A DNA stretch of 64,000 bases from Glandiceps talaboti (GCF_964340395.1 NC_135552.1:999001-1063000), one strand, 5' to 3'; shown: positions 11,445-22,833, counted from the stretch's first letter. Notes: a model not told the origin generated them from the letters alone. Program-made: numbers and translations.

Positions 11445-12293
11445 TGTAGAGGTACCAACTAAATAACTTAGGCGAACACGATCTTTATACTGATGGCATT
11501 CCTTTATTAATGAACTCTGCTTACACCACCGTAAGATCTGGTAAATCAATCAAATGGAACTTACATGAGAACTTGAAACATAATACAAACACTACATGGC
11601 CTAGAAATACACATGGTCAGGTATACGCTGAATGTAATTACAAACTAGTGCTTGGCAAGACTTATAAACACTCTATACTAACAAATCATGAAACAAAATG
11701 GTTTCTATCATTATAATAATCAAATATATAAAGGTTATACTACCTCGTGGGCCTTTTAGCTGGCACTCTAGGTAAATATTGATGACAATTGTGTTACTTC
11801 ATCTTCGTTCGTTACAAAATGTGCTATCTGTTTACATACGCTACTCTTTGTATTACTACACGATGTATGAAAGGAAATATGTACTAAATATCAATCTGAT
11901 TGTCTCAAAACTACATCTACCACAGACTGACCATAAACAAGGTATGAAATGTTACAATAAAGTCAAAAATCTATGCATACTTTACTATAACCGTGGAACT
12001 ATGTTTCAGTGCGTAAGAACATCTTTCAATACAAGTTGCGAGATATGGCTTTCAGCGGCACTGATTCATGGGACCAAAACATACAAGTTAAGCATCGACA
12101 TCAAGGTATTCTGTAAAATTACTTACTCTAGGACTACAACTACTCTTTATTTGCAATAAAACAGTCTCTAACATCAACAACTAGTCAGATATAAACTTTG
12201 TACAGAAACTACCAACAACGTCGATGTTCTTGATAGAGGGCGCTGTTGATGAAAATATCTTGCTTCGATGATAAGTGCATTAAGTCCGTTACA
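11445..12293 (-). repeat. BEL/Pao 5' LTR (849 bp)
   Basis: Same length and apparently the same sequence as 3777-4625. As the upstream LTR of the minus-strand element it should hold the promoter. No strong TATA box was singled out. Confidence 0.95.
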
Positions 12294-12298
12294 ACATC
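12294..12298. repeat. Target-site duplication ACATC (right)
   Basis: Partner of 3772-3776. Host repeat copy B resumes immediately after it. Confidence 0.9.
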
Positions 12299-13170
12299 CA
12301 CAGACACAAATTTCGCACTTCCACCACTGTCACCAATTTCACCACGTCTCCGTTTGCATTCATCATCTTCGCTGCGTCTTCATCTGCATTCGCCATCCTT
12401 CCCGCGTCTCCACCTGCATTCGTCATGTTCGCCCTGTGACATATTCAAGTTATTTTTACACCAACACCAACACAAACTATAGGTTTTCATGTTTGAGAGT
12501 TATAATGGCACCATACCCTCATAACTCCTCACTATTGGCTGTCAAGCATTGTGAGTGTGTGTATTAAACTTGCCCCCCCCAAAAAAAAAAAAATAAATAA
12601 ATAAATAAAAGTAATAAATAAAAATAAAGGAAAAACTGTGGCCTATTGTATATAAAAGGGTATGTATGGCAACTCAAAGGAAGCGACAAAGAATTGCTTG
12701 GCAGCAATGATACCCCTAGCATTGACTAGATAATATGGACGTTAGATTCAATATTTCATGCGCCACATTTCAACAGAGCTCAGTGAAGTTCTACCAACCC
12801 TGTACATCATATCATTGGGATTAGGAATGGACAATAAAAATATCAAGGATCTAACGTTCAGGGGACTTTTTTGCCCGACTTGCCATATCATAACGGTACT
12901 CGGTATATACCAGTTAATCGAGATGAATGAAATAAATGAAATAAAATATACCATAAGTTCTATAAATAGTCTATAGATATAATGACCAACTGAAAGTACT
13001 ATCGTCTGGCTTTTGTGGCTGTCATTCAAGGCAATTTCTATTACATCTACAAGATATCAAGTGTACATCACCTACATCTGACGGCTTAGAGTGTTAAGTG
13101 TCTTCTCTAGGGTACTTACTTTTTATTATTCGTCTACATTTGATCATGATGTGTGATGATGATGAACGTA
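12294..13170. repeat. Interspersed repeat copy B, right part
   Basis: Continues the homology to copy A (about 1560-2330) interrupted by the BEL element. It carries AAAT microsatellite at 12588-12630. The right end shows the AAGGCAATTTCTATTACAT and TACATCACCTACA segments also found near 2185-2245. Confidence 0.6.
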
Positions 13171-13178
13171 AGTGTAGT

Positions 13179-13267
13179 CTGTAAGGTACGCCGTGATGGG
13201 GCGCCCTCACACTTAAGCCAACCCCTCCCACGCCGGTGAGGGCGGAACGTCAGGACGTATCTTACAG
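13179..13267. mobile_element. 89-bp palindromic MITE-like element
   Basis: The arms CTGTAAGGTACGCCGTGA and the complement of TACGTATCTTACAG pair through GCCCTCAC / GTGAGGGC near the centre. The 10-bp AACGTAAGTG flanks it on both sides (13165-13174 and 13271-13280), a few bases from the arm ends, suggesting a target duplication or repeated flank. It is too short to encode anything. Confidence 0.5.
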
Positions 13268-13289
13268 TCTAACGTAAGTGACACACAAA

Positions 13290-13675
13290 ATTAATTATGT
13301 ATGCGTAAGAGCAAATGACACACATCTTATGGCAAATGACTAGCGTATGGAAATAAATGACACACATAAGGCAAGTAATGCACGTATGACCACAGGGGCG
13401 TGTAATATTTCTTAGATTGTTGTTTTCCTGGTCTACAGACTAGATATAACAACCTTTTGACTATATATTCCTACCTGTAAGTAAGGAAAAAACATTTCCG
13501 CTACTTTAGAGATTGACACATTTGTAGCAGCAGGATTCGTACGATATTTTCCTAAGAAAACGGCGATCCAGGGCGGCAATCTAAGCAATAATGCGTGCCC
13601 TGTGCTCGTGACTATAAATGACGCATACACAAGGCGAATGATGCACACATGACAATAAATCTAAATGACACACAT
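13290..13675. repeat. Degenerate ATGACACACA-type short repeats
   Basis: Variants of AAATGACACACAT recur at irregular spacing (13309-13320, 13353-13363, 13668-13675 and others), interspersed with apparently unique sequence. It leads into the GACTACATG array. Confidence 0.4.
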
Positions 13676-13970
13676 GACTACATGAGATGACTACATGCGA
13701 TATGACTACATGAGGTGACTACATGCGATGTGACTACATGAGATGACTACATGAGATGACTACATGAGGTGACTACATGCGATGTGACTACATGCGATAT
13801 GACTACATTAGATGACTACATGCAATACTGCGATGCGAGATGATGACATGATATGCGGCGATTTTGTAATGACGTTATGCCATTCGTAGATTATTCAATA
13901 TGCATAAGGGGTAGACCATTCGATATCCTGGGGGGCTTGGAAGATTGGTGGAGAGTCATTATTTTTTTCC
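13676..13970. repeat. Left arm of large inverted repeat, GACTACATG array
   Basis: 13676-13820 is a tandem array of 11-13 base GACTACATG(A/C)GAT units. 13840-13960 is a unique segment with GCGGCGATTTTGTAATGACG and CCATTCGTAGATTATTCAAT. The same string occurs in reverse complement at about 15940-16390, with the satellite on the outer side in both arms. Confidence 0.8.
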
Positions 13971-14060
13971 CCACCTGCTTGCCTGAGAATTATTTTTTTC
14001 TCCTTTTCCTATGCTGTCAACTTTTTTTTTCTTTGCTTCTTTGAGATATCCGGATTTTTT

Positions 14061-14390
14061 TTACGTCAATGTTGAACACCTACATTTGTTGCCACAATTT
14101 TCTGTTTGGTTTTGGCACACGGTAATAGAGAGAGTAAAAAGATGCTGTTCTATCACACACATATTATATTTAAAAAACTACATATTTCATACATGTTTGA
14201 TTTTCAATTAAATAAGCATGCCATGGTATGGTGACACACTGAAAATACAAATCGGAAATTTGATTGGTGAGCTCAAACATTCAGATAGACCGGTCAGTTT
14301 CTCCAGATTGGTGGATGGGGGGGGGGGGGGGTGTCAGTGTTTTTTTTCCATTGGGCCGACAAAAAGTCACTGACCCCCCCCCCCCTGAAT
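14061..14390. other. No gene seen; G and C homopolymers
   Basis: Contains runs of G (about 14318-14331) and C (14376-14385). The long minus-strand open frame here arises from the homopolymers and has no motif. Confidence 0.4.
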
Positions 14391-15030
14391 AAAGTTTCAT
14401 AGCATCTGACAGTAAGTTGTAGAGGGAAGAGCTTTGAGACTGGAATATGTCCACCTCTTGTGCGAGTGTCTGTGAATGGGGGGGGGGGGGTTCTAGCGGG
14501 TCTCCCCCTAGAAAACGGCCTGGATGATTTTTACTTCTAAAGGCAATGTTTAGGCTATTCACAGACACTTTCAGACAATAATTTATCAAATTTTACAAGA
14601 CAGCTCTAACATGTAAAAAGCAACTCTGTGAGGTTGAAACATTTTTGAAATAAAGTTTCATAGCATCTTGACAGTAAGAGTTGGAGGAAAGAACTTTGAT
14701 TTGAGACTGGAACATGTCTACCTCTTGCGGGGGGTTCTCGGGGGTCCCCCTAGAAGCCCTCGAGGTTTTTTACTTCTCAAGCAATGTTTAGGCTATTCAC
14801 AGACACTTAGCTTTCAGACAATAATTTGCAAGCTTTACAAGACAGCTCTAACATGTAAAAAGCAACTACACATGGTTGAAACATTTTTGAAATAAAATTT
14901 CATAGCATCTTGACAGTAAGAGGTGGAGGGAAGAACTTTGATTTGAGGCTTGGACATGTCTACCTCTTATGGGGGGGGGGGTCCTAGGGGATCTCCCTTA
15001 GAAGCTTTTTAAGGTTTTTTTTACCAATTT
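14391..15030. repeat. About 250-bp direct repeat, three copies (third partial)
   Basis: The start motif AAAGTTTCATAGCATC recurs at about 14393 and 14652 and, as AAAATTTCATAGCATC, at about 14894. Each is followed by GACAGTAAG, a TACCTCTT-type segment, a poly-G tract and TCTAACATGTAAAAAGCAAC before the next copy. The third copy is lost after about 15030. Confidence 0.75.
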
Positions 15031-15939
15031 TGGTGAATCTTATTGTTGGTTTAACGAATGAGTGGCCTCTGGGGTGATGGAGTCCAAGGCCCCCCCCCCC
15101 CCCCGCCAGATCTGCAGTTTTTTGTTTCTATTTAGGCGATTTTTAGGTTATTCATAGCCTCTGAGATATATATTGCCAAACATCGAAAAGCTAAAGTAAA
15201 TATAACTTTTTACATAAGTTTTCCATGTTATAAAAGTGGGCCTGTAACATTGGTATAGGGTCATTGATATTGCATTTATAGTAAAGTTACTGATGTGTTA
15301 GAGCACTTTAGGAGGTCATACCTAGTGTACAATATAAACTTGAATTTGAGTTGTGGTGTCGATACATGTAGTGTCTGAAATAGGAAGTATAGCATCCCTT
15401 TTTACAAATTCATACTGAAGAGACTAGAACAATTTAGATTAAGTTCTTTTATAAACTATCCAATAGTATGAAGGTTACCATTACAAAACCTTCAAGTTCA
15501 CTTTTGCCCCAAAGTGTAAGATAAGTGAAGCACTGATTGTGAAACAGCCAAACACTTACATGGCATGTTCTGTAACTAGTGTTGTAGCTAGGTAATACAT
15601 GTATTATATGTATATTTTTTATGTATAGTTATGTTTGAACCCTTACATGAAGTAATATTTAAACCATTTATGAAAGAAACAGAGACAAGAACAAATATTA
15701 TATGTACCACAGGCTAACGAAACTGACTGGTCCCTGACATGTGTTTGAAACTGTTTGTCATGATTTGACAAGTGTCCTGGTTGGAGAGGTACGAGCAATT
15801 TGAACAGTATACTCGAACCTGTGCATCATTTCCCTGCTAAGACATTTTTTTTCTAGCAGCAGTGGTCCATCTTTTTTTTCCATAACCCTCTCATATCCGG
15901 ATTTTTTTTTCAAGCAAATCCATTTGGCATCTTTTTTCC
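15031..15939. other. No gene seen
   Basis: AT-rich interior between the arms of the large inverted repeat, with a poly-C run near 15091-15105. No transposase-like frame was found. Confidence 0.4.
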
Positions 15940-16390
15940 CTCAAAATCTTCCAAGCCCTCCCCCCCCCCCAGGATATCAAATGGTCCACCTCTTACCACG
16001 TGCAACATGCTGAGGAGTACTCCCTAGCCTGTTTCATATTAATACTCGTATTATGCGTATTGAATAATCTACGAATGGCATAACGTCATTACAAAATCGC
16101 CGCATATCATGTCATCATCGCAGTATTGCATATAGTCATCTCATGTAGTCATGTCGCATGTAGTCATCTCATGTAGTCATATCGCATGTAGTCATCTCAT
16201 GTAGTCATATCGCATGTAGTCATCTCAAGTAGTCACATCGCATGTAGTCACCTCATGTAGTCATATCGCATGTAGTCATCTCATGTCATATCGCATGTAG
16301 TCATCTCATGTAGTCACATCATGTAGTCACATCGCATGTAGTCATATCGCATGTAGTCACCTCATGTAGTCATATCGCATATAGTCATCT
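15940..16390. repeat. Right arm of large inverted repeat
   Basis: Reverse complement of 13676-13970, including TTGAATAATCTACGAATGGC and the satellite as TAGTCATCTCATG / TAGTCATATCGCATG units. Compared with the left arm it carries roughly 65 additional bases near 15995-16060. The outer side passes directly into the 21-bp satellite. Confidence 0.8.
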
Positions 16391-16398
16391 CATGTAGT

Positions 16399-16870
16399 CA
16401 TATCGCATATAGTCATTGCAGTATTGCATATAGTCATTGCAGTATTGCATATAGTCATTGCAGTATTGCATATAGTCATTGCAGTATTGCATATAGTCAT
16501 TGCAGTATTGCATATAGTCATTGCAGTATTGCATATAGTCATTGCAGTATTGCATATAGTCATTGCAGTATTGCATATAGTCATTGCAGTATTGCATATA
16601 GTCATTGCAGTATTGCATATAGTCATTGCAGTATTGCATATAGTCATTGCAGTATTGCATATAGTCATTGCAGTATTGCATATAGTCATTGCAGTATTGC
16701 ATATAGTTATTGCAGTATTGCATATAGTCATTGCAGTATTGCATATAGTCATTGCAGTATTGCATATAGTCATTGTAGTATTGCATATAGTCATTGTAGT
16801 ATTGCATATAGTCATTGCAGTATTGCATATAGTCATTGTAGTATTGCATATAGTCATTGTAGTATTGTAT
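16399..16870. repeat. 21-bp tandem repeat, about 22 copies
   Basis: Nearly perfect head-to-tail CATTGCAGTATTGCATATAG(T) units with rare C/T changes. Because 21 is divisible by 3, frames stay open on both strands across the array; these are not genes. Confidence 0.95.
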
Positions 16871-16944
16871 TTTCGAATATTGGCAGGCATTCAACGCCAT
16901 AGACGTCTGTAGCCAAATTTTGTTGCACCTCGATGATATAATAC

Positions 16945-17155
16945 ACTAAATGACAGAGCGCTTGACATTTATGGATCAAAGCTACGGAACTCAATTCCTG
17001 GAGAACTAAAGCTCATCACTGGTGTTTAATTGTTTTTAGCTCTGTTTGTTTTGATTGTTTTATCATGCTTTTAAATCTGGTGTATGTATAGCGCACTCGA
17101 ATATTAATAGAAATAAAAAAGGGGCTTTAGAAAATAAATGAACTTAAAACTTTAC
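16945..17155 (+). pseudogene. 3' end fragment of an L2-like LINE
   Basis: One + frame reads YGSKLRNSIPGELK before a stop near 17029. This is the kind of C-terminal ORF2 tail seen in L2/CR1-type LINEs. The downstream stretch ends in GCGCACTCGAATA, GGGGCTTTAGAAAATAAAT and resembles a short L2-type 3' UTR. Everything upstream is missing. Family assignment is from memory of the motif. Confidence 0.45.
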
Positions 17156-17639
17156 GAAAATCCTGTTATTTCTTATTTTCTAGAAGTTCGGATAACGTTC
17201 ATCGTTCCGGAATATAAGATTACATTTGAGTGATGTTGCACAGGTGCGACATAAAATTCTTTGCAGCTCTTCAACCTATTTGTACTACACGAAACGGTTC
17301 AATCATCGGCTTGATGTCCGTAAAAAAAAGGTCGTGACAGATATGTACTTGTTTAAATCACTTAATAACACAAACTTTGTAGGATGCTGATTGAGGTTGG
17401 TACGATATTGATCTTGCATTCGTTTAGCATTAGCTATTCTATGATCATCGGATACAAACTTAGTTTTTCATATCGTATCGTTGAGAGCCTTTTGTTTACT
17501 ATTAGACAATTTGGGGAATGACTACAATTTGTAACAAAGTGTTTACATTAAAATTTCAATTTCTATTGACAATGTAGAAATATTGTTATGATTTAATGAG
17601 AAGAACTTCTAGAGTTTTAAATTAATCACTGACACCAGT

Positions 17640-17890
17640 GGCCGTTCTATTAAATCGAATTGTAATCGTTGTGTGGGTAAAGTTTGTAAATCTGGTGCTG
17701 GAAGAGTCAGCTAGCGCTTTCCCGAGGCTCTCCCGAGAGTGTCATGGAGGGCTCCCTACTGTCGCCGTGCACTGTGACGTGATGGACGTAGTTCATGACG
17801 TAGTCAGACATAGTGATCACGGCGCCCTCTGGAGAGGCAAAGCCCGTGCTGCGGAAAACGTCGCGGAGATGTGTTCGAATAGAAACTCGC
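17640..17890. other. GC-richer, CpG-containing segment
   Basis: Clearly richer in CG dinucleotides than its AT-rich surroundings, with GTGACGTGATGGACG and related direct motifs at 17771-17805 and GGCGCCCTCTGGAGAGG at 17821. It could be a decayed CpG-rich repeat, a promoter or an exon. The 85-codon + frame starts on GTG and resembles nothing I know. Confidence 0.25.
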
Positions 17891-18540
17891 GTTGACTAGC
17901 GATATTCTTTGAGACTTTCAGAAGTCGACTATGCACAACGAAAGTTGTCAATGTAAATAGAACGTGGAAATGTTTTGGAAATGTAAATGAAATGTGGACT
18001 GTTTTTGCAGCGATAGCAAACTTATGTGGTGTATATATCATCAGATATATCAACTTATATTACAATGAACCTTGAAAATGATTTTCTCCAGACGAGCTTC
18101 TTTGTCTATATTAACAACATGTACTCAAGGTAAGATAGAAAGTCTTTTCTTGTAAAATAAGACATCCAAATAATCGTTTTCAAGACTGAATTCACTCACG
18201 TTATTCTCCAAAGTTCAGGCGCGTTGTTTGTGAAATGCATTCCTTTGATACAGGTGATTAGTAATACCATTTATTAAGTTATTGATGATAAAGAGAAGTA
18301 GACTAAAGATTCACACACTCGTCATTCTTAGTTGAAAGTAAATATAAGAATTTTCAACGGCATTGCGAACACCTCATTACGAAAAAACATTACTAAAGTG
18401 ATCTCGGGTCTATATTTTTCATATGCATTTTATATTTGTACACGTATTTCTCTTACTACAAATGTTGAAGAGAAGAAAGAAGGCGTGGGGAAAAACTTAT
18501 CCTCTGTGAGACTGAAATAAAGGTGATACACAGGAATGTT
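17891..18540. other. No gene seen
   Basis: AT-rich DNA without a recognisable exon or repeat. Confidence 0.35.
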
Positions 18541-18935
18541 TCTACACAACTATTACAACCCATAACACCAAAGTAAAGCATTTTCTGTATGCACCACAAC
18601 CGTTTATAGCATCCATATCAAGTACAACCCATAACACCAAAGTAAAGCATTTTCTGTATGTACCACAATCGTTTATAGCATCCATATCAAGTGTAAAAGT
18701 ATACTGTTTCATTTGCTAATTGACAACATTAGAGAAAGGCCACCTGCTATAGGCTTGTAAATAAACCAATTGAAAGAATATACTTTTACACTTGATATGA
18801 ATGCTATAAACCGTTAAACGAGTCTTGCACACAGAGAAAGAGCTTTACTTCAGTGTTACTTGTTGTAATATGAATGCTATAAATGAGTGTAGAACATAGA
18901 GAAAGTGCTTTACTTCAGTGTTACTTGTTGTAAGT
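18541..18935. mobile_element. Foldback-type repeat with duplicated arms
   Basis: A 70-bp unit (TACAACCCATAACACC ... TTTATAGCATCCATATCAAG) occurs twice in tandem at about 18554-18694. It recurs in reverse complement at about 18780-18932 (ACTTGATATGAATGCTATAAA and AGCTTTACTTCAGTG), again in two copies. The centre contains TGCTAATTGACAAC. There is no coding capacity. It looks like a non-autonomous palindromic element whose arms were duplicated. Confidence 0.6.
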
Positions 18936-19319
18936 TGTTTAACAACGATTTCGCAAACACATATGAACAAATATATTACATGTAGAAATATATGCAGTTG
19001 TATGCCGTTTCGTGAGAGGTTACAAAAGTTTCGATTATTTGCTCTCCAGTATAATTTCAGACCACTGTAAATCATTTGAATGGTCTGAGGTTCGACTGAT
19101 GAGTAAGTGTATTGATTGGACGATTTGGAGTTCAACTTTCAGGTCCACTTAACAAGTAACCTTCCCATCATGCATTACAAAAGAGAAAAACATGTTCAAA
19201 TCTTGTTTATGTATATATTGGAATTATGTTTGGAGTTCGTAGAACCTTTATTCTTAAATTCATTTTTTTGGAATCCTAACTTCATTTATAAACTATCAAT
19301 GAAAGAAAATTAACAAATA

Positions 19320-20950
19320 ATGAAATCATGACCAAATAACAATGGAATAAGAATGAAATCATGACCAAATAATAATGATATAAGAATGAAATAATGACCA
19401 AATGAGAATGAAATAATGGTCATATAATAATGGCATAAGAATGAAATCATGACATAATAGTCAAATAATGCCATAAGAATGAAATAATAACCAAATAAGA
19501 ATGAAATAAAAACCAAATAAGAATACAATAATGACCAAATAAGAATTAAATAATGAAATAATGATCAAATAATAATGGCATAAGAATGAAATAATAATTA
19601 AATAAGAATGAAATAAAAACCAAATAAGAATACAATAATGACAAAATAAGAATTAAATAATGAAATAATGATCAAATAATAATGGCATATGAATGAAATA
19701 ATAATTAAATAAGAATGAAATAATAACCAAATAAGAATACAATAATGACCAAATAAGAATTAAATAATGAAATAATGATCAAATAATAATGGCATAAGAA
19801 TGAAATAATAATTAAATAAGAATGAAATAATGACCAAATAAGAATAAAATAATGACAAAATAAGAATTAAATAATGAAATAATGATCAAATAATAATGGC
19901 ATAAGAATGAAATAATAATGGCATAAGAATGAAATAATGACCAAATAAGAATACAATAATGACCAAATAAGAATTAAATAATGAAATCATGACCAAATAA
20001 TAATGATATAAGAATGAAATAATGACCAAATGAGAATGAAATAATGGTCATATAATAATGGCATAAGAATGAAATCATGACATAATAGTCAAATAATGCC
20101 ATAAGAATGAAATAATAACCAAATAAGAATGAAATAAAAACCAAATAAGAATACAATAATGACCAAATAAGAATTAAATAATGAAATAATGATCAAATAA
20201 TAATGGCATAAGAATGAAATAATAATTAAATAAGAATGAAATAAAAACCAAATAAGAATACAATAATGACAAAATAAGAATTAAATAATGAAATAATGAT
20301 CAAATAATAATGGCATATGAATGAAATAATAATTAAATAAGAATGAAATAATAACCAAATAAGAATACAATAATGACCAAATAAGAATTAAATAATGAAA
20401 TAATGATCAAATAATAATGGCATAAGAATGAAATAATAATTAAATAAGAATGAAATAATGACCAAATAAGAATAAAATAATGACAAAATAAGAATTAAAT
20501 AATGAAATAATGATCAAATAATAATGGCATAAGAATGAAATAATAATGGCATAAGAATGAAATAATGACCAAATAAGAATACAATAATGACCAAATAAGA
20601 ATTAAATAATGAAATAATGATCAAATAATAATGGCATAAGAATGAAATAATAATTAAATAAGAATGAAATAATGACCAAATAAGAATAAAATAATGACAA
20701 AATAAGAATTAAATAATGAAATAATGATCAAATAATAATGGCATAAGAATGAAATAATAACCAAATAAGAATGAAATAATGAAATAGTGAAGAAATAATA
20801 AGGACATAAGAATAAAATAATGATAAAATAACAATATAATAATGATGAAATAATAAAATAATAATAAAATAATGATGAAATGACAATGATAGAATGATGG
20901 AATAAGAAATAATGCCACTGAATGATAAAATCATATTGAAATAAAGGTAA
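19320..20950. repeat. AATAAGAATGAAATAATGACC minisatellite with 628-bp higher-order copy
   Basis: Extremely AT-rich array of related 10-25 base words (AATAAGAATGAAATAATG, ACCAAATAAG, TAATGGCATAAG). A larger period is visible: 19352-19979 and 19980-20607 match in word order, giving a 628-bp unit, followed by a partial third. Minus-strand frames rich in Phe, Tyr and Leu are by-products. Confidence 0.85.
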
Positions 20951-21063
20951 CACCTAATTTTGGCAGGGATCTCACCCCATAGTTGTGTTGAGACCGACGT
21001 GAATAGTAAATTGTGTCTCGCCGCTTATGAATAGTGGGGTAACGCCATCGGCTTTCAGCGCTG

Positions 21064-21739
21064 TCATGGTCGAAGTGATGGTCTTTTGTTTCTTTGGAGA
21101 TGTTTATATACTTTATTAGAAATAATCGTTATTTCTGATCCGCAGTCTAGAAAGGAAATAACTTCTCTGCCGTGAATTTTCGCTGCTACATAAAACGCAG
21201 GTTTTGGAGAATTAATATGATTCGTAACCATTTGATTATGATTAGTGTTCACCTTCGTATTAAACGGTGTTGTAGAATATTTTGAACATCTTCTTAACGT
21301 TTGTTTACGTTTGTTATGAAACTTTGAATTTCGGTCAGTTTACTGGTTGTCGGGGCGATTTGCCGTTCGACGTCTCTGGTTTCCTGTGGTTAACTCGCGA
21401 TCGGGTCTTGTTGCTGTGGACCGGAGGTCAACCCGTTCTTCCTCCAGTCGACTTCCGTTTCCCTGTCGGGGACAGTTTCGTTGAATGTGTCCTCGTTGTC
21501 CACAACCATAACATTCTCGTTGTTCGTACCATCTATTTTCATCTATACCGCTCTGTCTTCAGCCGTTGTCCGGGGCTTTTAGGTTTTGGACAGCGGATAA
21601 TACGTCGGTTAGTGAAGGGTGTCTTCTGTTCGGCGGATCAGGATTACTGTTATAGTTATGATAGTCGGGGAAGTCGTTGTGTGCGATGCGATGCGTTCGC
21701 CGTCATTGACCGTTCTTCTTGGCTTCCGCTTGTAGGTAA
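21064..21739 (-). pseudogene. Decayed Gypsy-type gag-pro segment (zinc knuckle and protease)
   Basis: On the minus strand one frame runs from the transposon junction at 21738 toward 21064. It contains a CCHC zinc knuckle CYGCGQRGHIQRNC (21472-21513) and, nearer 21064-21252, a retropepsin-like stretch with FLDCGSEITIIS. This should be the nucleocapsid and protease of the retroelement whose capsid lies at 25290-26593. In-frame stops interrupt it: a TGA shortly after the junction, another TGA before the knuckle, and a TAA between knuckle and protease. The protease has DCG for the usual D(T/S)G. Reverse transcriptase and everything downstream are absent; the 19.3-20.9 kb minisatellite lies just beyond. 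It is clearly a dead copy. Confidence 0.75.
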
Positions 21740-22577
21740 GGGACCGGACAGAATTTACGGCAGGGGGGGGGCCTGGGGAGAAATTATCTCTGACTTGGTT
21801 TTTTTCCTGGCCCCCCCATCCACTGTGACCAAAATTTCACAGCCCCCCCTTTCAAAAGTATAAAAATTTCATGGCCCCCCCCCCCCAAAAAAAAAGAAAA
21901 GAAAAAAAAAAGTGCACAATATCCTGCCCCCTACAATAACTAAAAAGAGTACAAATTTTTTTTGTTACTGTAGCACAACTGTAATATTTCATTTGGTACT
22001 ACTATTATTATGTTACTATTTCAGCCCAAACAACTTAGTAGTTGTAGAGGAAGTTTTTTAGAAAACAAAACAAAATAAAACATTTTGACCATACATGTAA
22101 TCATACACACGTGGTATAATCTTGTTTATTTCCCAACTAGACACCATAAGTAGTCATCACTTAATACCAAGGCATTTGATGTGGTGGTTTTAACTGTCAT
22201 TCACTGATACATACACAGAAACACAGACACAGAGTAAACACATATTCACATGCGTGATTTGTGAAAAACTGTAGTGGGGACATTTGTGGGGAGTATCTAA
22301 GGACATCACATCACCTACATAGTGTATTCAAATATCTATTTATACTCATAACACAATAACTATCTAATGTCAGACATTTGTGATGTCATGAAGTGCTAGC
22401 AAACTAAGGATTTTATGCACACTGAGGTCTGACAAATATAGCTTTCACTTTCCTACACCAAATGCATTACCAATACACATGTAAATGTAAGACATTTGTG
22501 ACTTCATGAAAAGTAAGAAGAAGGAAAGAGAAAAGAACAATTAGTCAAGCAAAAAGACTGTTGTTAACTGTTTTTAG

Positions 22578-22833
22578 TGAGCAACTTGTGGATAAGGTTG
22601 TAGGAAAATACGGCCAGAAGGCAACTACCAAAGTTAGTGCAAAGTCACTGATGAAAAAACACTTAACACCACGCAGACATCTAAATGCTTTACAATATTT
22701 AGTACAGATAGATGCATTTGATGATGCTGAGGAGGGAAATAGTTTAATTTCACTGGTTTTAGATAGAAAGAAAGACAAGTCTTGCCTCACATCTTCAGAC
22801 TCTAGTGAGTCTGAGAGTGACACTCAAGAATAG
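22578..22833 (+). CDS. Exon-like C-terminal frame inside the DNA transposon
   Basis: A TTTTTAG acceptor at 22571-22577 precedes an open frame to TAG at 22831-22833, with AATAAA about 13 bases after the stop. The predicted roughly 84 residues look protein-like: a basic middle (KSLMKKHLTPRRH), then an acidic Ser-rich tail (SSDSSESESDTQE). I do not recognise it. It could be the last exon of a transposon-encoded second protein or a captured host exon. Splicing upstream is unresolved; no partner exon was found. Confidence 0.4.

Larger units (their letters stand above)
3777..12293 (-). mobile_element. Full-length BEL/Pao LTR retrotransposon
   Basis: The element is 8.5 kb on the minus strand. Two 849-bp direct LTRs, both starting TG and ending CA, flank one long gag-pol reading frame. 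A 5-bp target duplication, ACATC, sits at 3772-3776 and 12294-12298; short duplications of 4-6 bp are usual for BEL/Pao. Domain order is gag, CCHC zinc knuckles, aspartic protease, reverse transcriptase, RNase H, then integrase, all in one frame without stops, as is typical of this superfamily. No env-like frame follows the integrase. The LTRs match in every stretch compared, implying recent insertion. A primer-binding site was not recognised inside the 5' LTR, and the polypurine tract beside the 3' LTR is weak. Confidence 0.95.

Noticed and set aside
16385-16912. Open frames of 160-170 codons on both strands
   Set aside because: They are produced by a 21-bp tandem repeat whose length is a multiple of three; the products are heptapeptide repeats with no start context or splice support.
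17638-17895. 85-codon + frame in GC-richer DNA
   Set aside because: Starts on GTG, shows no domain, and opposite-strand frames are equally open; kept only as a compositional feature.
21282-21863. 193-codon + strand frame
   Set aside because: It lies opposite the decayed retroelement gag-pro on the minus strand and runs across the transposon border; no motif.
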